Origin: Kordiimonas laminariae
GTDB lineage: Bacteria; Pseudomonadota; Alphaproteobacteria; Sphingomonadales; Kordiimonadaceae
Length of the DNA stretch: 64,000 nt
Direction of reading: 5' to 3'
Assembly (NCBI RefSeq): GCF_023008165.1
Contig: NZ_JAKQZA010000004.1
Coordinates: forward strand, 1 to 64,000
Position numbers and translations under genes: made by a program. The notes below the pieces were generated by a model. That model had not been told where the DNA came from, did no database searches, and saw nothing but the letters and a program-made list of their open reading frames with translations. This document shows, in pieces, positions 1 to 9,566 of the stretch (positions are counted from its first letter, which is position 1; every line of letters starts with the position of its first letter).

Positions 1-135
1 GTAATGCCTGGTGATAACGTGAACCTGAAGGTTGAGCTTATCGCACCAATCGCGATGGACGAAGGTCTTCGTTTTGCTATCCGCGAAGGTGGCCGCACTG
101 TAGGCGCCGGCGTTGTAGCTGAAATCATCGAATAA
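1..135 (+). CDS. tuf: Elongation factor Tu, C-terminal end (partial)
   Basis: Only the last 44 codons lie in the window. They read [20 protein letters not shown] and end VVAEIIE, which is the C-terminal beta-barrel (domain 3) of EF-Tu, the GTPase that delivers aminoacyl-tRNA to the ribosome. The gene enters from the left edge in frame from base 1. Its place directly before rpsJ fits the usual rpsL-rpsG-fusA-tuf-rpsJ order, so the str-operon copy of tuf is expected; the upstream genes are not visible. A hairpin followed by a T-run lies between it and rpsJ. Confidence 0.93.
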   Translation, partial: VMPGDNVNLKVELIAPIAMDEGLRFAIREGGRTVGAGVVAEIIE

Positions 136-144
136 TTGAATTAC

Positions 145-182
145 GGCCCCGCTCACTGAGTTGGGTTGGGGCCCTCTTTTTT
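145..182 (+). terminator. Terminator or attenuator between tuf and rpsJ
   Basis: GGCCCC at 145-150 pairs with GGGGCC at 168-173, and the smaller inverted repeat CTCA/TGAG (152-160) sits in the loop. A T-rich tract follows (177-182). It has the form of a Rho-independent terminator, but rpsJ starts only 13 bases later with no obvious promoter between, so partial read-through (attenuation) is the likelier role. Confidence 0.55.
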
Positions 183-195
183 AAGGTAAAGATCA

Positions 196-510
196 ATGGA
201 AGCGCAAAATATTCGCATCCGCCTGAAGGCATTTGACCACCGTGTGCTTGACCAAGCCACTGGTGAAATTGCTAATACGGCAAAGCGTACTGGCGCATTG
301 GTTCGCGGTCCTATCCCGATGCCAACAAAGATCGAAAAGTTCACAGTTCTTCGTGGTCCACACGTGAACAAGAAGTCTCGTGAGCAATTCGAAATGCGTA
401 CACACAAACGCTTGCTCGACATCATTGACCCAACTCCGCAGACAGTTGATGCTCTTATGAAGCTAGACCTTGCTGCTGGTGTTGATGTTGAAATCAAACT
501 GCAAGGATAA
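196..510 (+). CDS. rpsJ: 30S ribosomal protein S10 (uS10, NusE)
   Basis: The 104-residue protein opens with [11 protein letters not shown] and carries the [15 protein letters not shown] loop and the THKRLLDI segment typical of S10. It sits in the 30S head, and the same protein acts as NusE by pairing with NusB in antitermination complexes. Length matches the family (about 102-105). An AAGG about nine bases upstream supports the ATG at 196. It is the first gene of the S10 operon and lies 5 bases before rplC. Confidence 0.98.
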   Translation: MEAQNIRIRLKAFDHRVLDQATGEIANTAKRTGALVRGPIPMPTKIEKFTVLRGPHVNKKSREQFEMRTHKRLLDIIDPTPQTVDALMKLDLAAGVDVEIKLQG

Positions 511-515
511 TCACC

Positions 516-1265
516 ATGCGTACAGGTTTGATTGCAAAGAAACTAGGTATGACACGCATCTTCAATGATGCCGGTCATCACGTGCCAGTAACAGTTCTAC
601 AGCTTGAAGGCTGTCAGGTTGTTGCTCAGCGCACAAATGAAAAAGACGGTTACACAGCTCTTCAACTAGGTGCTGGTACTCGTAAAGTTAAAAACGTGAC
701 CAAAGCTCAGCGCGGCCACTTTGCTAAAGCACAAGTAGAACCTAAAGCGAAAATCGCTGAGTTCCGTGTAAGCGAAGAAGCTCTTGTTGAGGTTGGTGCT
801 GAAATCACAGCAGACCACTTTGTTACTGGCCAGCGCGTTGACGTTGTTGGTACATCAAAGGGTAAAGGTTTTGCTGGTGCGATGAAGCGTCACAACTTTG
901 GTGGTCTACGTGCTTCGCACGGTGTATCCATCTCTCACCGTTCACACGGTTCCACAGGTCAATGTCAAGACCCTGGTCGTGTATTTAAAGGTAAGAAGAT
1001 GGCTGGTCACATGGGTGATCACCGTACGACTGTACAAAGCCTTGAAATCGTTGAAACACGCGTTGAAGAAGGCCTAATCCTCGTTAAAGGCGGTCTACCA
1101 GGTTCTAAAGAGAGCTGGGTACTCGTTTCTGACGCTGTGAAGAAGGCTGCACCGGAAGGCCTGCCGATGCCGGCTGCATTCCGTATGCCTGCTAAAGCTG
1201 AAGAAGCTGCACCTGCTGCAGAAGCTCCAGTTGAAGCTGACGCTGCAGAAGCTACTGAGGAATAA
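516..1265 (+). CDS. rplC: 50S ribosomal protein L3 (uL3)
   Basis: L3 is one of the first proteins to bind 23S rRNA, and its long loop reaches toward the peptidyl transferase centre. The family signature appears as [20 protein letters not shown] around residues 143-166, after an N-terminus [16 protein letters not shown]. The protein has 249 residues, longer than the E. coli form (209), because of an Ala/Glu-rich acidic tail at the C-terminus, a common alphaproteobacterial extension. AAGGA at 503-507 is a suitable ribosome binding site. Confidence 0.98.
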   Translation: MRTGLIAKKLGMTRIFNDAGHHVPVTVLQLEGCQVVAQRTNEKDGYTALQLGAGTRKVKNVTKAQRGHFAKAQVEPKAKIAEFRVSEEALVEVGAEITADHFVTGQRVDVVGTSKGKGFAGAMKRHNFGGLRASHGVSISHRSHGSTGQCQDPGRVFKGKKMAGHMGDHRTTVQSLEIVETRVEEGLILVKGGLPGSKESWVLVSDAVKKAAPEGLPMPAAFRMPAKAEEAAPAAEAPVEADAAEATEE

Positions 1266-1270
1266 GCGAC

Positions 1271-1891
1271 ATGAAAACGAATGTCCTTACTCTTGATGCC
1301 AAAAAAGCTGGCGACATCACTCTAGATGACGCTATCTTTGGCCTAGAAGCACGTGCAGACATCCTGCACCGTGTTGTAAACTGGCAGCTTGCTAAGCGCC
1401 GTGCTGGTACTCACGCTGTACAATTCCGCAGCGACGTATCTCGCACAGGTACTCGTCTTGGTCGCCAAAAAGGTGGCGGTACAGCCCGTCACGGTTCTCG
1501 TCGTTCTAACATCTTCGTTGGTGGTGGTCGTGCATTCGGTCCTATCCCACGTGATCACGGTTTCGACCTGCCTAAAAAAGTACGTAAGCTTGGTCTTAAG
1601 ACTGCGCTTTCTGCAAAGCAGGCTGAAGGTAAGCTGATCGTTGTTGATGCTGCTGAACTGAAAGAAGGCAAAACTAAAGAGCTAAAAGCTAAGCTAGAGA
1701 AGCTTGGTCTTGCTAACGCTCTGTTTGTCGACGGTGCTGAAGTGAATGAAAACTTCAAGCGCGCAGTAAGCAACATCCCGAACGTTGATGTTCTACCAAC
1801 TCAAGGTGCGAACGTGTACGACATTATCCGTCGTGACACACTTGTTCTCACTAAAGAGGCGGTTGCTAAGCTCGAGGAGAGGCTCAAATGA
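1271..1891 (+). CDS. rplD: 50S ribosomal protein L4 (uL4)
   Basis: L4 lines the narrow part of the nascent-peptide tunnel; in E. coli it also represses the S10 operon. The protein has 206 residues, normal for the family. The recognisable middle part is [20 protein letters not shown], the basic loop that enters the tunnel wall. It follows rplC by 5 bases, and its stop codon overlaps the start of rplW in an ATGA arrangement, so the two are likely translationally coupled. I saw no L4-responsive leader upstream of rpsJ. Confidence 0.98.
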   Translation: MKTNVLTLDAKKAGDITLDDAIFGLEARADILHRVVNWQLAKRRAGTHAVQFRSDVSRTGTRLGRQKGGGTARHGSRRSNIFVGGGRAFGPIPRDHGFDLPKKVRKLGLKTALSAKQAEGKLIVVDAAELKEGKTKELKAKLEKLGLANALFVDGAEVNENFKRAVSNIPNVDVLPTQGANVYDIIRRDTLVLTKEAVAKLEERLK

Positions 1892-2181
1892 CCAGTGCGA
1901 AGCATTATGATGTCATCAAAAGCCCAGTGATCACTGAGAAAGCAACACTAGGTGCTGAGTTCAACCAAGTAACTTTCAAAGTTGCGATCGATGCTACTAA
2001 GCCAGCTATTAAAGCTGCTGTTGAAGCACTGTTCGACGTGAAAGTGAAAAAAGTCAATACGCTACGCCAAGAAGGCAAAGTGAAACGTTTCCGTGGTGTA
2101 CAAGGCAAGCGCGCCGAGTACAAAAAGGCAATGGTTACTTTGGTTGAAGGTCACAGCATTGACGTGACGACAGGAGTGTAA
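1888..2181 (+). CDS. rplW: 50S ribosomal protein L23 (uL23)
   Basis: L23 sits at the exit of the peptide tunnel and is the docking point for trigger factor and SRP. The 97 residues include [14 protein letters not shown] at the start and [20 protein letters not shown] in the middle, both family hallmarks. The ATG overlaps the rplD stop by four bases. The stop codon is followed 4 bases later by rplB, in keeping with the compact S10 operon. Confidence 0.98.
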   Translation: MTSAKHYDVIKSPVITEKATLGAEFNQVTFKVAIDATKPAIKAAVEALFDVKVKKVNTLRQEGKVKRFRGVQGKRAEYKKAMVTLVEGHSIDVTTGV

Positions 2182-2185
2182 TCCA

Positions 2186-3022
2186 ATGGCACTCAAGCAG
2201 TATAAACCAAATACTCCAGGTCAGCGTGGCCTCGTTCTTGTAGACCGTGAAGGTCTTCACAAGGGCAAGCCTGTAAAAGCGCTTACTGAAGGTTTGACAA
2301 AATCTGGTGGTCGTAACAACAAAGGTCGCATCACAGCTCGTCGCCGTGGTGGTGGTCACAAGCGTACATACCGTATGATTGATTTCAAGCGTACGAAATG
2401 GGATGTACCAGCGACTGTAGAACGCCTTGAATACGATCCAAACCGTACAGCGTTCATCGCTCTCATCAAGTATGAAGATGGTGAACTAGCGTACATCCTT
2501 GCTCCACAGCGTCTTGCTCCAGGCGATACTGTTATCGCTGGTGAGAAGGTTGACGTGAAGCCTGGTAACGTAATGCCTCTTGCTAACATGCCTGTTGGTA
2601 CAATCATCCACAATGTTGAGATGAAAAAAGGCAAGGGTGGTCAGATCGCTCGTTCAGCTGGTGCATATGCCCAGCTTATCGGTCGTGACCGTGGTTACGC
2701 TCAGCTTCGTCTATCTTCCGGTGAAGTTCGTGTGGTTCGTTCTGAGTGTGTAGCTACAGTTGGTGCTGTATCTAACCCAGACAACCAGAACATTAAGCTC
2801 GCTAAAGCGGGTCGGAATCGTTGGCTTGGTCGCCGTCCATCTGTTCGTGGTGTTGCCATGAACCCGGTGGATCACCCACATGGTGGTGGTGAAGGCCGTA
2901 CTTCAGGTGGTCGTCACCCAGTGACACCTTGGGGTAAACCAACAAAAGGTAAGCGTACACGCTCTAATAAAGCGACTGACAAGCTTATCATCCGCACGCG
3001 CCACGAGCGCAAGAAACGCTAA
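2186..3022 (+). CDS. rplB: 50S ribosomal protein L2 (uL2)
   Basis: L2 is among the most conserved 50S proteins; it binds 23S rRNA next to the peptidyl transferase centre and forms an intersubunit bridge. The 278-residue protein ends with the signature [15 protein letters not shown] near residues 222-236, which contains the conserved histidine, followed by the basic tail. The length is exactly as expected. The start at 2186 follows the GGAGTG of the rplW end. Confidence 0.99.
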   Translation: MALKQYKPNTPGQRGLVLVDREGLHKGKPVKALTEGLTKSGGRNNKGRITARRRGGGHKRTYRMIDFKRTKWDVPATVERLEYDPNRTAFIALIKYEDGELAYILAPQRLAPGDTVIAGEKVDVKPGNVMPLANMPVGTIIHNVEMKKGKGGQIARSAGAYAQLIGRDRGYAQLRLSSGEVRVVRSECVATVGAVSNPDNQNIKLAKAGRNRWLGRRPSVRGVAMNPVDHPHGGGEGRTSGGRHPVTPWGKPTKGKRTRSNKATDKLIIRTRHERKKR

Positions 3023-3035
3023 GGAGTCCTGTAAT

Positions 3036-3317
3036 ATGGCACGCTCTGTATGGAAAGGCCCTTTCGTTGACATGCACCTTCTCAAGAAGGTGGAAGCGGC
3101 TCATGAAAGTGGCAAAGCAAACCTAACAATCCAGACTTGGTCACGCCGGTCTACGATTCTACCAAACTTTGTAGGTATTACTTTCAATACTTACAATGGT
3201 CAGAAGTTCATCCCTGTTTATGTATCAGAAGATATGGTTGGTCATAAGCTTGGTGAATTCGCGCCGACTCGTACTTACTACGGTCACGCGGCTGACAAAA
3301 AAGCGAAGAGGAAGTAA
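3036..3317 (+). CDS. rpsS: 30S ribosomal protein S19 (uS19)
   Basis: S19 lies in the 30S head, next to S13, close to the A- and P-site tRNAs. The 93-residue protein starts [18 protein letters not shown] and has the conserved [17 protein letters not shown] stretch. A near-ideal AAGGAG (3021-3026) overlaps the rplB stop and lies nine bases before the ATG. The next gene, rplV, begins two bases after the stop. Confidence 0.98.
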   Translation: MARSVWKGPFVDMHLLKKVEAAHESGKANLTIQTWSRRSTILPNFVGITFNTYNGQKFIPVYVSEDMVGHKLGEFAPTRTYYGHAADKKAKRK

Positions 3318-3319
3318 CA

Positions 3320-3700
3320 GTGGGTAAGCAATCTGCACCACGCCGTGTGGCGGATAACGAAGCAGTCGCTACAGCTACTATGCTTCGTGGCTCGCCGCAG
3401 AAACTAAACCTAGTTGCGGCGACTATTCGTGGTATGAAAGTGGAAAAAGCTCTTACTTCACTGAGCTTTAACCGTCGTCGTTCTGCGATTGATGTTAAAA
3501 AAGTTCTGCAGTCTGCAATTGCAAACGCAGAAAATAACCACAACCTGGATGTTGATAACCTGATTGTTGCTGAAGCAACTGTGGGTAAAGCACTGACGAT
3601 GAAACGTTTCCGTGCTCGTGCTCGTGGCCGCGCTGCAAAAATCGTTAAGCCATTCAGCCGTCTGCGCATTGTCGTGCGCGAAGTTGAGGAGACAGTATAA
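3320..3700 (+). CDS. rplV: 30S-proximal 50S protein L22 (uL22)
   Basis: L22 spans the wall of the nascent-peptide tunnel; its beta-hairpin forms the constriction with L4 and is a known site of macrolide-resistance changes. The 126 residues include [15 protein letters not shown] and the hairpin region [19 protein letters not shown]. The start codon is GTG (3320), preceded by GAGGAAG. The last base of its stop codon is the first base of the rpsC ATG. Confidence 0.97.
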   Translation: MGKQSAPRRVADNEAVATATMLRGSPQKLNLVAATIRGMKVEKALTSLSFNRRRSAIDVKKVLQSAIANAENNHNLDVDNLIVAEATVGKALTMKRFRARARGRAAKIVKPFSRLRIVVREVEETV

Positions 3701-4395
3701 TGGGTCAGAAAGTAAGTCCCGTTGGTCTGCGCCTGGGTGTTAACCGCACCTGGGACTCACGTTGGTATGCTGAGGGTGAAGAGTACGGCTCAATGCTGCA
3801 CGAAGACCTCAAAATCCGCGAGTTCGTGTTTAAAGAACTATCGCAGGCTGGTATTTCAAAGGTCGTTATCGAACGTCCAGCGAAAAAATGTCGCGTAACT
3901 ATCTACTCGGCTCGTCCGGGTGTGATCATCGGTAAAAAAGGCGCTGATATTGAGAAGCTTCGCAAACGTGTTGCAAACTTCACAACTTCAGAAGTTAGCC
4001 TGAATATCGTTGAAGTTCGCAAGCCAGAGATCGATGCTCAGCTTATCGCTGACAATATTGCACAACAGCTAGAGCGCCGTGTTGCGTTCCGCCGTGCAAT
4101 GAAACGCTCTGTTCAAAGTGCAATGCGTCTTGGCGCTGGTGGTATTCGTATCAACTGTGCTGGTCGTCTTGGTGGTGCGGAAATCGCGCGTACTGAATGG
4201 TACCGTGAAGGCCGTGTGCCACTACACACACTTCGTGCAGACATCGATTATGGTACGTCTGAAGCTCTTACTGCATACGGTATTCTCGGTATGAAAGTAT
4301 GGGTGTTCAAAGGCGAAATCATGGAACACGACCCGATGGCTCACGAGCGCCGTGCAAACGAAGCTCAAAGTCAAGGAGGCCCGTCCCGCCGTTAG
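3700..4395 (+). CDS. rpsC: 30S ribosomal protein S3 (uS3)
   Basis: S3 forms part of the mRNA entry tunnel and the ribosomal helicase site. Visible are the N-terminal [20 protein letters not shown], the type II KH domain with its [15 protein letters not shown] loop near residues 71-85, and the C-terminal domain [20 protein letters not shown]. The length, 231 residues, is normal. Its start overlaps the rplV stop (TAATG), indicating tight translational coupling. Confidence 0.98.
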   Translation: MGQKVSPVGLRLGVNRTWDSRWYAEGEEYGSMLHEDLKIREFVFKELSQAGISKVVIERPAKKCRVTIYSARPGVIIGKKGADIEKLRKRVANFTTSEVSLNIVEVRKPEIDAQLIADNIAQQLERRVAFRRAMKRSVQSAMRLGAGGIRINCAGRLGGAEIARTEWYREGRVPLHTLRADIDYGTSEALTAYGILGMKVWVFKGEIMEHDPMAHERRANEAQSQGGPSRR

Positions 4396-4426
4396 GCTGG
4401 GACGGCTAGAGTAGGAGCGACACACT

Positions 4427-4837
4427 ATGTTGCAACCGAAGCGTACTAAGTTCCGCAAGGCCCACAAAGGCCGCATCCACGGCAATGCCAAGGGTGGAAC
4501 AACACTTAACTTTGGTCAGTTTGGTCTGAAAGCTACAGACCCTGGCCGTGTATCTGCTCGTCAGATCGAGGCAGCTCGTCGTGCCATGAACCGTCACATG
4601 AAGCGTTCTGGTAAGGTATGGATCCGCATTTTCCCGGATACACCTGTAACTGCGAAACCTGCTGAAGTTCGTATGGGTAAAGGTAAAGGTTCCGTTGATC
4701 GTTGGGTATGTAAAGTCAAGCCTGGCCGTATCATGTTTGAGATCGACGGTGTATCAGAAGAACTGGCCCGTGGTGCGTTCGAACGTGCAGCTGCAAAGCT
4801 GTCCGTTGGTACACGTATCGTGGAACGGATGAACTAG
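4427..4837 (+). CDS. rplP: 50S ribosomal protein L16 (uL16)
   Basis: L16 organises the A-site side of the 50S central protuberance and contacts aminoacyl-tRNA. The 136-residue sequence starts [19 protein letters not shown] and contains [20 protein letters not shown], both diagnostic. A GTAGGAG just upstream serves as ribosome binding site. There is a 31-base gap after rpsC, larger than elsewhere in the operon but without an obvious promoter. Confidence 0.98.
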   Translation: MLQPKRTKFRKAHKGRIHGNAKGGTTLNFGQFGLKATDPGRVSARQIEAARRAMNRHMKRSGKVWIRIFPDTPVTAKPAEVRMGKGKGSVDRWVCKVKPGRIMFEIDGVSEELARGAFERAAAKLSVGTRIVERMN

Positions 4838-4856
4838 AGTTTTACGGAGAAAAGTG

Positions 4857-5048
4857 ATGAAAGCGTCAGAGCTTCGTTCAAAGTCGAAAGACGAGCTCCG
4901 TGAAGAGCTTGTAAGCCTAAAGAAAGAGCAGTTTAACCTGCGCTTTCAGGCTGCTTCCGGCCAATTAGAAAATACTGCTCGTGTTCGTCAGATCCGCCGC
5001 GATGTTGCGCGGATCCAGACGATCCTCGGTGAGCAGGCAGAGGCGTAA
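4857..5048 (+). CDS. rpmC: 50S ribosomal protein L29 (uL29)
   Basis: L29 is a small two-helix protein beside the tunnel exit that helps to position trigger factor. The 63 residues [20 protein letters not shown] onwards form the expected helical hairpin. A GTG three bases upstream (4854) is in frame, but GGAG at 4846-4849 is better spaced (seven bases) from the ATG at 4857, so that start is chosen. rpsQ follows 11 bases after the stop. Confidence 0.95.
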   Translation: MKASELRSKSKDELREELVSLKKEQFNLRFQAASGQLENTARVRQIRRDVARIQTILGEQAEA

Positions 5049-5059
5049 GGAGTTAATCA

Positions 5060-5296
5060 ATGCCAAAGCGTATTCTGCAAGGTGTAGTGGTAAGCAACAA
5101 AGGTGATAAAACTGTTGTTGTGAATGTTGAACGTCGTGTGAAGCATCCTTTGCTTGACAAAATTATTAAACGTTCTAAGAAGTACCACGCTCATGATGAG
5201 AGCAACCAAATTCAGGTTGGGGATGTAGTCCGTATTCAGGAATGTCGTCCTCTTTCTAAACTGAAGACTTGGCAAGTAGTTGGCGGTGAGGCGTAA
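5060..5296 (+). CDS. rpsQ: 30S ribosomal protein S17 (uS17)
   Basis: S17 is a primary 16S rRNA binder with an OB-fold. The 78 residues contain [22 protein letters not shown] and [25 protein letters not shown] in the expected order, split here only by the conserved lysine-rich loop. In E. coli this gene ends the S10 operon. Here the stop codon TAA (5294-5296) lies in the loop of a perfect 9-bp hairpin that extends into the 48-base gap before rplN. Confidence 0.97.
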   Translation: MPKRILQGVVVSNKGDKTVVVNVERRVKHPLLDKIIKRSKKYHAHDESNQIQVGDVVRIQECRPLSKLKTWQVVGGEA

Positions 5297-5305
5297 GCCT
5301 CACCG
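5284..5305 (+). other. Perfect hairpin carrying the rpsQ stop codon in its loop
   Basis: CGGTGAGGC at 5284-5292 is fully complementary to GCCTCACCG at 5297-5305, with a GTAA tetraloop (5293-5296) whose last three bases are the rpsQ stop. The downstream bases TTCTACTGTTTG are only moderately T-rich, so this is a weak terminator at best. It may be an RNA processing or stability element at the S10/spc junction. Confidence 0.6.
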
Positions 5306-5344
5306 TTCTACTGTTTGTCGTTGAATTAATATAAGGGGTAACCC

Positions 5345-5713
5345 ATGATTCAGATGCAAACTAACCTCGATGTGGCCGACAACTCCGGGGCCAAGAGGGT
5401 ACAGTGCATTAAGGTCCTTGGCGGATCTAAACGTAAGACTGCTGGAGTAGGCGACATTATTGTTGTCTCAGTCAAAGAGGCGATCCCTCGGGGTCGTGTT
5501 AAGAAGGGTGACGTGCATCGTGCCGTTATCGTTCGCACTGCAAAAGAAGTTCGTCGTAACGATGGTACTACTATTCGTTTCGACAACAATGCCGCTGTTC
5601 TAGTGAACAAAAACCATGAGCCAATCGGTACACGTATCTTTGGCCCTGTTGTTCGTGAGCTGCGTGCTAAGAAACACATGAAGATCATCTCGCTTGCACC
5701 GGAGGTGTTATAA
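5345..5713 (+). CDS. rplN: 50S ribosomal protein L14 (uL14)
   Basis: L14 lies at the subunit interface and is the binding site for the silencing factor RsfS. The 122-residue protein begins [18 protein letters not shown] and contains [20 protein letters not shown], which identify it without doubt. It is the first gene of what is the spc operon in E. coli. An AAGGGGT about ten bases upstream is the ribosome binding site. The stop overlaps the rplX ATG by one base. Confidence 0.98.
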   Translation: MIQMQTNLDVADNSGAKRVQCIKVLGGSKRKTAGVGDIIVVSVKEAIPRGRVKKGDVHRAVIVRTAKEVRRNDGTTIRFDNNAAVLVNKNHEPIGTRIFGPVVRELRAKKHMKIISLAPEVL

Positions 5714-6030
5714 TGGCCGCTAAGCTTAGAAAAGGTGATAAGGTCGTTGTGATTGCTGGTAAAGATAAAGGCAAGCGCGGCGAAATCACATCTGTAATGC
5801 CTGCTGAAGGTCGTGCGACTGTACAGGGTGTAAACCTTGTAAAGCGTCACAAGCGTCCAACTCAGGTGAGTGCTGGTGGAATCGAGACTAAAGAAGCTCC
5901 GATTCAGCTGTCTAACCTCATGATTGAGGACCCAAAAGACGGTGCACCAACACGCGTTGGTTTCAAAGTATCCAAAGACGGTAGCAAGGTTCGCGTTGCT
6001 AAAAAGTCTGGGGAGGTGATCGATGGCTAA
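5713..6030 (+). CDS. rplX: 50S ribosomal protein L24 (uL24)
   Basis: L24 is an assembly-initiating 23S rRNA binder with a KOW motif, seen here as [20 protein letters not shown] near the N-terminus. The protein has 105 residues, as usual. It is coupled at both ends: its ATG shares a base with the rplN stop (TAATG), and its last eight bases overlap the start of rplE. Confidence 0.98.
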   Translation: MAAKLRKGDKVVVIAGKDKGKRGEITSVMPAEGRATVQGVNLVKRHKRPTQVSAGGIETKEAPIQLSNLMIEDPKDGAPTRVGFKVSKDGSKVRVAKKSGEVIDG

Positions 6031-6577
6031 TACTGTTCAGCCACGTCTACGCACTCGCTATGACGAGACAATCCGTGCATCTCTAGTTGAGAAGTTCGGT
6101 TATAAAAACCCTATGCAAGTACCTAAGCTTGAGAAAATTGTTCTCAACATGGGTGTTGGCGAAGCTGTTAATGACAAGAAGAAGGTCGCAAAAGCTGCTG
6201 AAGAGCTAGAAGCTATTGCTGGTCAGAAGCCTGTTATTACGAAGGCTCGTAAATCTATCGCTGGCTTTAAGCTGCGCGAAGGTATGCCAATCGGTACTAA
6301 AGTAACTCTACGCGGTGAGCGTATGTACGAGTTTCTTGACCGTCTGGTAACTATTGCTATGCCACGTATTCGTGACTTCCAGGGCGTTAACCCTAAGTCT
6401 TTCGATGGTCGCGGTAACTACGCAATGGGCCTAAAAGAGCAGCTCGTGTTCCCTGAAATTGACTACGACAAAGTAGATCAAGTTCGCGGAATGGACATTA
6501 TCATTTGTACGACGGCTACGACTGACGCAGAAGCACTTGAGCTTCTAAGCGGCTTCGATATGCCGTTTAAGAAATAA
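6023..6577 (+). CDS. rplE: 50S ribosomal protein L5 (uL5)
   Basis: L5 binds 5S rRNA and the P-site tRNA from the central protuberance. The 184 residues include [20 protein letters not shown] and [20 protein letters not shown], both strongly conserved, followed by [17 protein letters not shown]. The start overlaps rplX by eight bases. The next gene, rpsN, follows after a gap holding a near-perfect Shine-Dalgarno sequence. Confidence 0.98.
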   Translation: MANTVQPRLRTRYDETIRASLVEKFGYKNPMQVPKLEKIVLNMGVGEAVNDKKKVAKAAEELEAIAGQKPVITKARKSIAGFKLREGMPIGTKVTLRGERMYEFLDRLVTIAMPRIRDFQGVNPKSFDGRGNYAMGLKEQLVFPEIDYDKVDQVRGMDIIICTTATTDAEALELLSGFDMPFKK

Positions 6578-6600
6578 CGGTCGCCAAGGAGGGTTTTGAT

Positions 6601-6906
6601 ATGGCTAAGAAAAGTGCCATTAACAAGAACGCACGGCGTGAGAAGACTGTAGCAAAGTTTGCTGACAAGCGCGCTGCTCTGAAAGCACAGGTTTATGATA
6701 AGAGCCTGTCTGATGACGAACGCTGGTTAGCTGCTCTACAGCTCGCTGCACTGCCACGTAACGGCGCCAAGACACGCCTTCGCAATCGTTGTGAAGTGAC
6801 TGGTCGTCCGCGCGGTTATTATCGTAAATTTAAGATGTCTCGTATCGCGCTTCGTGAGCTCGGCTCCGCAGCGAAGATTCCTGGCATCGTTAAGTCAAGC
6901 TGGTAA
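6601..6906 (+). CDS. rpsN: 30S ribosomal protein S14 (uS14), zinc-free type
   Basis: S14 sits in the 30S head with S3 and S10. The 101-residue length and the absence of the paired CxxC motifs place it in the long, zinc-independent class found in most proteobacteria. The C-terminal signature is [19 protein letters not shown]. The preceding AAGGAGGG (6586-6593), seven bases before the ATG, is one of the strongest ribosome binding sites in the window. Confidence 0.98.
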   Translation: MAKKSAINKNARREKTVAKFADKRAALKAQVYDKSLSDDERWLAALQLAALPRNGAKTRLRNRCEVTGRPRGYYRKFKMSRIALRELGSAAKIPGIVKSSW

Positions 6907-6918
6907 GGGGATAAGCTC

Positions 6919-7317
6919 ATGTCGATGACAGATCCGATCGGCGATATGCTGACCCGTATCCGCAACGGTTTACAAGCTCGTAAAACTGTTGTTGCTACAC
7001 CTGCTTCAAAAACACGTCAGCGTATTCTAGATGTGTTGGAGCGTGAAGGTTACATTCGTGGTTACTCTCGTACAGAACTCGAGAATAACAAAGCTGAGTT
7101 AGCTATTGAGCTAAAATACAATGAAGGCGAGCCTGTGATTCGCACACTTAACCGTGTGTCTAAGCCTGGTCGTCGTGTGTATAGCTCTGTAAATGACTTG
7201 CCACGTGTTCATAACGGTCTTGGTATTTCTATCGTTTCCACACCGAAAGGTGTTCTCTCTGACGCTGAAGCGCGCGAGAACAATGTGGGCGGTGAAATTC
7301 TCTGCACCATTTTCTAA
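6919..7317 (+). CDS. rpsH: 30S ribosomal protein S8 (uS8)
   Basis: S8 binds the central domain of 16S rRNA and, in E. coli, represses the spc operon by binding the rplE leader. The 132-residue protein starts [17 protein letters not shown] and ends with the conserved [11 protein letters not shown]. The ATG at 6919 is preferred to the in-frame ATG at 6925 because MSMTDPIGD is the usual form in this class and AAGGGGAT is suitably placed upstream. Confidence 0.97.
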   Translation: MSMTDPIGDMLTRIRNGLQARKTVVATPASKTRQRILDVLEREGYIRGYSRTELENNKAELAIELKYNEGEPVIRTLNRVSKPGRRVYSSVNDLPRVHNGLGISIVSTPKGVLSDAEARENNVGGEILCTIF

Positions 7318-7332
7318 GGAAGGGAAGATTTA

Positions 7333-7866
7333 ATGTCCCGTATCGGTAAAAAGCCCGTAGCTATTCCAGCTGGCGTAACCGTTTCCTTGAACGGTGCTGA
7401 GCTAACAGCTAAAGGCCCTAAGGGTGAACTAGCAATGACATTCGTTCCTGAAGTTACTGTAGCTCAGGAAGAAAATACGATTGCTATCACTCCGGCTAAC
7501 GACACAAAGCGTGCCCGCTCTATGTGGGGTATGCAGCGCACACTGGTTTCCAACATCTTTGAAGGTGTTACCAATGGTTTCAGCAAGAAGCTTGAAATCA
7601 ACGGTGTAGGTTACCGTGCTCAAATGAAAGGCAGCTCACTGAATTTGCAGTTGGGTTTCAGCCACGATATCGACTTCCCAGTACCTGCAGGCATCAAAAT
7701 TGAGACGCCTGACCAGACTACAGTCGTTATCTCCGGCATCGACAAACAACAAGTCGGTGAAACAGCAGCCAAAATTCGCGAGTACCGCAAGCCAGAGCCA
7801 TACAAAGGCAAGGGTGTTAAGTACGCAGGCGAATATATCTTCCGCAAGGAAGGTAAGAAGAAGTAA
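7333..7866 (+). CDS. rplF: 50S ribosomal protein L6 (uL6)
   Basis: L6 has two similar domains and lies near the factor-binding region of the 50S subunit. The 177 residues start [19 protein letters not shown] and end with the signature [20 protein letters not shown]. Length is standard. It lies 15 bases after rpsH behind AAGGAAGGGA, and the gene is in the usual spc order before rplR. Confidence 0.98.
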   Translation: MSRIGKKPVAIPAGVTVSLNGAELTAKGPKGELAMTFVPEVTVAQEENTIAITPANDTKRARSMWGMQRTLVSNIFEGVTNGFSKKLEINGVGYRAQMKGSSLNLQLGFSHDIDFPVPAGIKIETPDQTTVVISGIDKQQVGETAAKIREYRKPEPYKGKGVKYAGEYIFRKEGKKK

Positions 7867-7878
7867 TGGGTGGCTTGA

Positions 7879-8229
7879 ATGTCTAACATTAGTCTTTTTG
7901 AAAAGCGCCGTCAGCGTAACCGTACACAACTTCGTAAGAAGAGTGCGGGCAGACCACGCCTTTCAGTCCACCGGACAAACCAACATATCTATGCTCAGAT
8001 TATTGATGACGTGAAGGGCGCTACTGTAGCTGCTGCTTCTACTCTTGAAAAAGATCTGAAGGATGCAGGTTCTAACAAAGAAGCTGCTACTAAAGTTGGT
8101 AAACTGATTGCCGAGCGAGCCAAAGCTGCGGGTGTAGAAACAGTAGTGTTTGATCGTGGTGGTTTCTTGTACCACGGTCGTGTAAAAGCACTTGCTGAAG
8201 CTGCGCGCGACAATGGCTTGGCATTCTAG
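7879..8229 (+). CDS. rplR: 50S ribosomal protein L18 (uL18)
   Basis: L18 carries 5S rRNA into the central protuberance together with L5. The 116 residues include [20 protein letters not shown] and, at the C-terminus, [20 protein letters not shown], the family signature. Length is slightly short of the common 117-120 but complete. It starts 12 bases after rplF and is followed by rpsE. Confidence 0.97.
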   Translation: MSNISLFEKRRQRNRTQLRKKSAGRPRLSVHRTNQHIYAQIIDDVKGATVAAASTLEKDLKDAGSNKEAATKVGKLIAERAKAAGVETVVFDRGGFLYHGRVKALAEAARDNGLAF

Positions 8230-8256
8230 GCTTAGATAATAGGAAAAGGATGTCCA

Positions 8257-8829
8257 ATGGCACGCCCAGAACGCAATCGTGAAGAGAGCGAACTAGTTGA
8301 AAAGCTTGTCCACATTAACCGTGTGGCTAAAGTTGTAAAAGGTGGTCGTCGTTTTGGTTTCGCAGCACTTGTTGTTGTTGGTGACCAGCGTGGCCGCGTA
8401 GGTTTCGGTAAAGGTAAAGCAAAGGAAGTTCCTGAAGCTATCCGTAAAGCTACCGAAGCTGCTAAGAAAACAATGATCCGTGTACCACTTCGTGAAGGCC
8501 GTACACTGCACCACGACATTAAGGGCCGTCATGGCGCTGGTCGTGTGTTGCTACGTACTGCGGTTCAAGGTACTGGTATCATCGCAGGTGGTCCAATGCG
8601 TGCAGTGTTTGAAGCACTTGGCGTACAAGACGTTGTTACGAAATCACAGGGTTCTTCAAACCCATACAACATGATCCGTGCTACGTTTAACGCTCTGTCC
8701 CTTCAGAACTCTCCACGTCAGATCGCTGCTAAACGCGGTAAGAAGGTAGCTGACATCGTTGCACGTCGCGGTGATGTTAAAGTTGCTGCTGCTAACGAAG
8801 CTTCTGAAGAAGCTGCTACAGCGGAGTAA
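8257..8829 (+). CDS. rpsE: 30S ribosomal protein S5 (uS5)
   Basis: S5 stabilises the mRNA path and affects decoding fidelity. The double-stranded-RNA-binding motif appears as [20 protein letters not shown], and the C-terminal domain contains [20 protein letters not shown]. At 190 residues it is longer than E. coli S5 (167) because of an Ala/Glu-rich tail, as for L3 in this window. It lies 27 bases after rplR with AAAAGGA upstream. Confidence 0.98.
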   Translation: MARPERNREESELVEKLVHINRVAKVVKGGRRFGFAALVVVGDQRGRVGFGKGKAKEVPEAIRKATEAAKKTMIRVPLREGRTLHHDIKGRHGAGRVLLRTAVQGTGIIAGGPMRAVFEALGVQDVVTKSQGSSNPYNMIRATFNALSLQNSPRQIAAKRGKKVADIVARRGDVKVAAANEASEEAATAE

Positions 8830-8835
8830 TGACCA

Positions 8836-9030
8836 ATGGCTGCTAAGAAGAAACAAACTGTAACGGTAACGCAGATCGCTAGCCCGATCCGCCGCCATAA
8901 AGATCAGCGTGAAACGCTGATCGGCTTGGGCCTTAACAAATTGAACAGAACGCGTGAGCTGGAAGATACACCAGCAGTTCGCGGCATGATCCACAAAGTG
9001 CGCCACATGGTGCGCGTTGAAGATCAATAA
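8836..9030 (+). CDS. rpmD: 50S ribosomal protein L30 (uL30)
   Basis: L30 is a small alpha/beta protein of the 50S subunit. The 64 residues include [20 protein letters not shown] and [20 protein letters not shown], both matching the family, with the normal length of about 60. It starts six bases after rpsE and is followed by rplO after 23 bases. Confidence 0.97.
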   Translation: MAAKKKQTVTVTQIASPIRRHKDQRETLIGLGLNKLNRTRELEDTPAVRGMIHKVRHMVRVEDQ

Positions 9031-9053
9031 GCGAGCGTTTTGGAGATAATATC

Positions 9054-9509
9054 ATGAAACTCAACGAAATTCGTGACAATGACGGTGCTCGCAAACTGCG
9101 CACGCGTGTAGGTCGCGGTATCGGTTCCGGCAAAGGTAAAACTGCCGGTTCTGGTCACAAAGGTCAGAAAGCACGCTCAGGCGTAGCTATCAATGGCTTT
9201 GAAGGTGGTCAAATGCCGATTTACCGTCGTCTTCCAAAGCGCGGTTTCACAAGCATGAACAAGAAAGACTTCCAGGTTCTTAACCTTGGTCGCCTACAGA
9301 AGGCTATCGATGCTAAGAAAGTGGATGCTGGTAAAGCAATCACTATCGAAACTCTAGTTGAAGCTGGTGTTGTTGGTAAGGTTGTTGACGGCGTACGTCT
9401 TCTTGCTAAAGGTGAACTTACTGCAAAAGTTGACATCACAGTAACAGGCGCTTCTAAAGGTGCTATTGAAGCTGTGGAAAAAGCTGGTGGTAAAGTTACT
9501 GTTGCTTAA
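9054..9509 (+). CDS. rplO: 50S ribosomal protein L15 (uL15)
   Basis: L15 is a late-assembling protein deep in the 50S subunit. The N-terminus [20 protein letters not shown] and the glycine-rich [20 protein letters not shown] extension are diagnostic. It has 151 residues, within the family range. TGGAGA about nine bases before the ATG is the ribosome binding site. It is followed by secY after 57 bases without a visible terminator. Confidence 0.98.
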   Translation: MKLNEIRDNDGARKLRTRVGRGIGSGKGKTAGSGHKGQKARSGVAINGFEGGQMPIYRRLPKRGFTSMNKKDFQVLNLGRLQKAIDAKKVDAGKAITIETLVEAGVVGKVVDGVRLLAKGELTAKVDITVTGASKGAIEAVEKAGGKVTVA

Positions 9510-9566
9510 GGCACGATAAAAGAACGATAAGCCGAGATAGAGATTAAGGGGCTGGAGTAAGCGTAT

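Noticed and set aside
5306-5344. spc operon promoter before rplN
   Set aside because: TATAAG is present at 5330-5335, but there is no acceptable -35 box 16-18 bases upstream.
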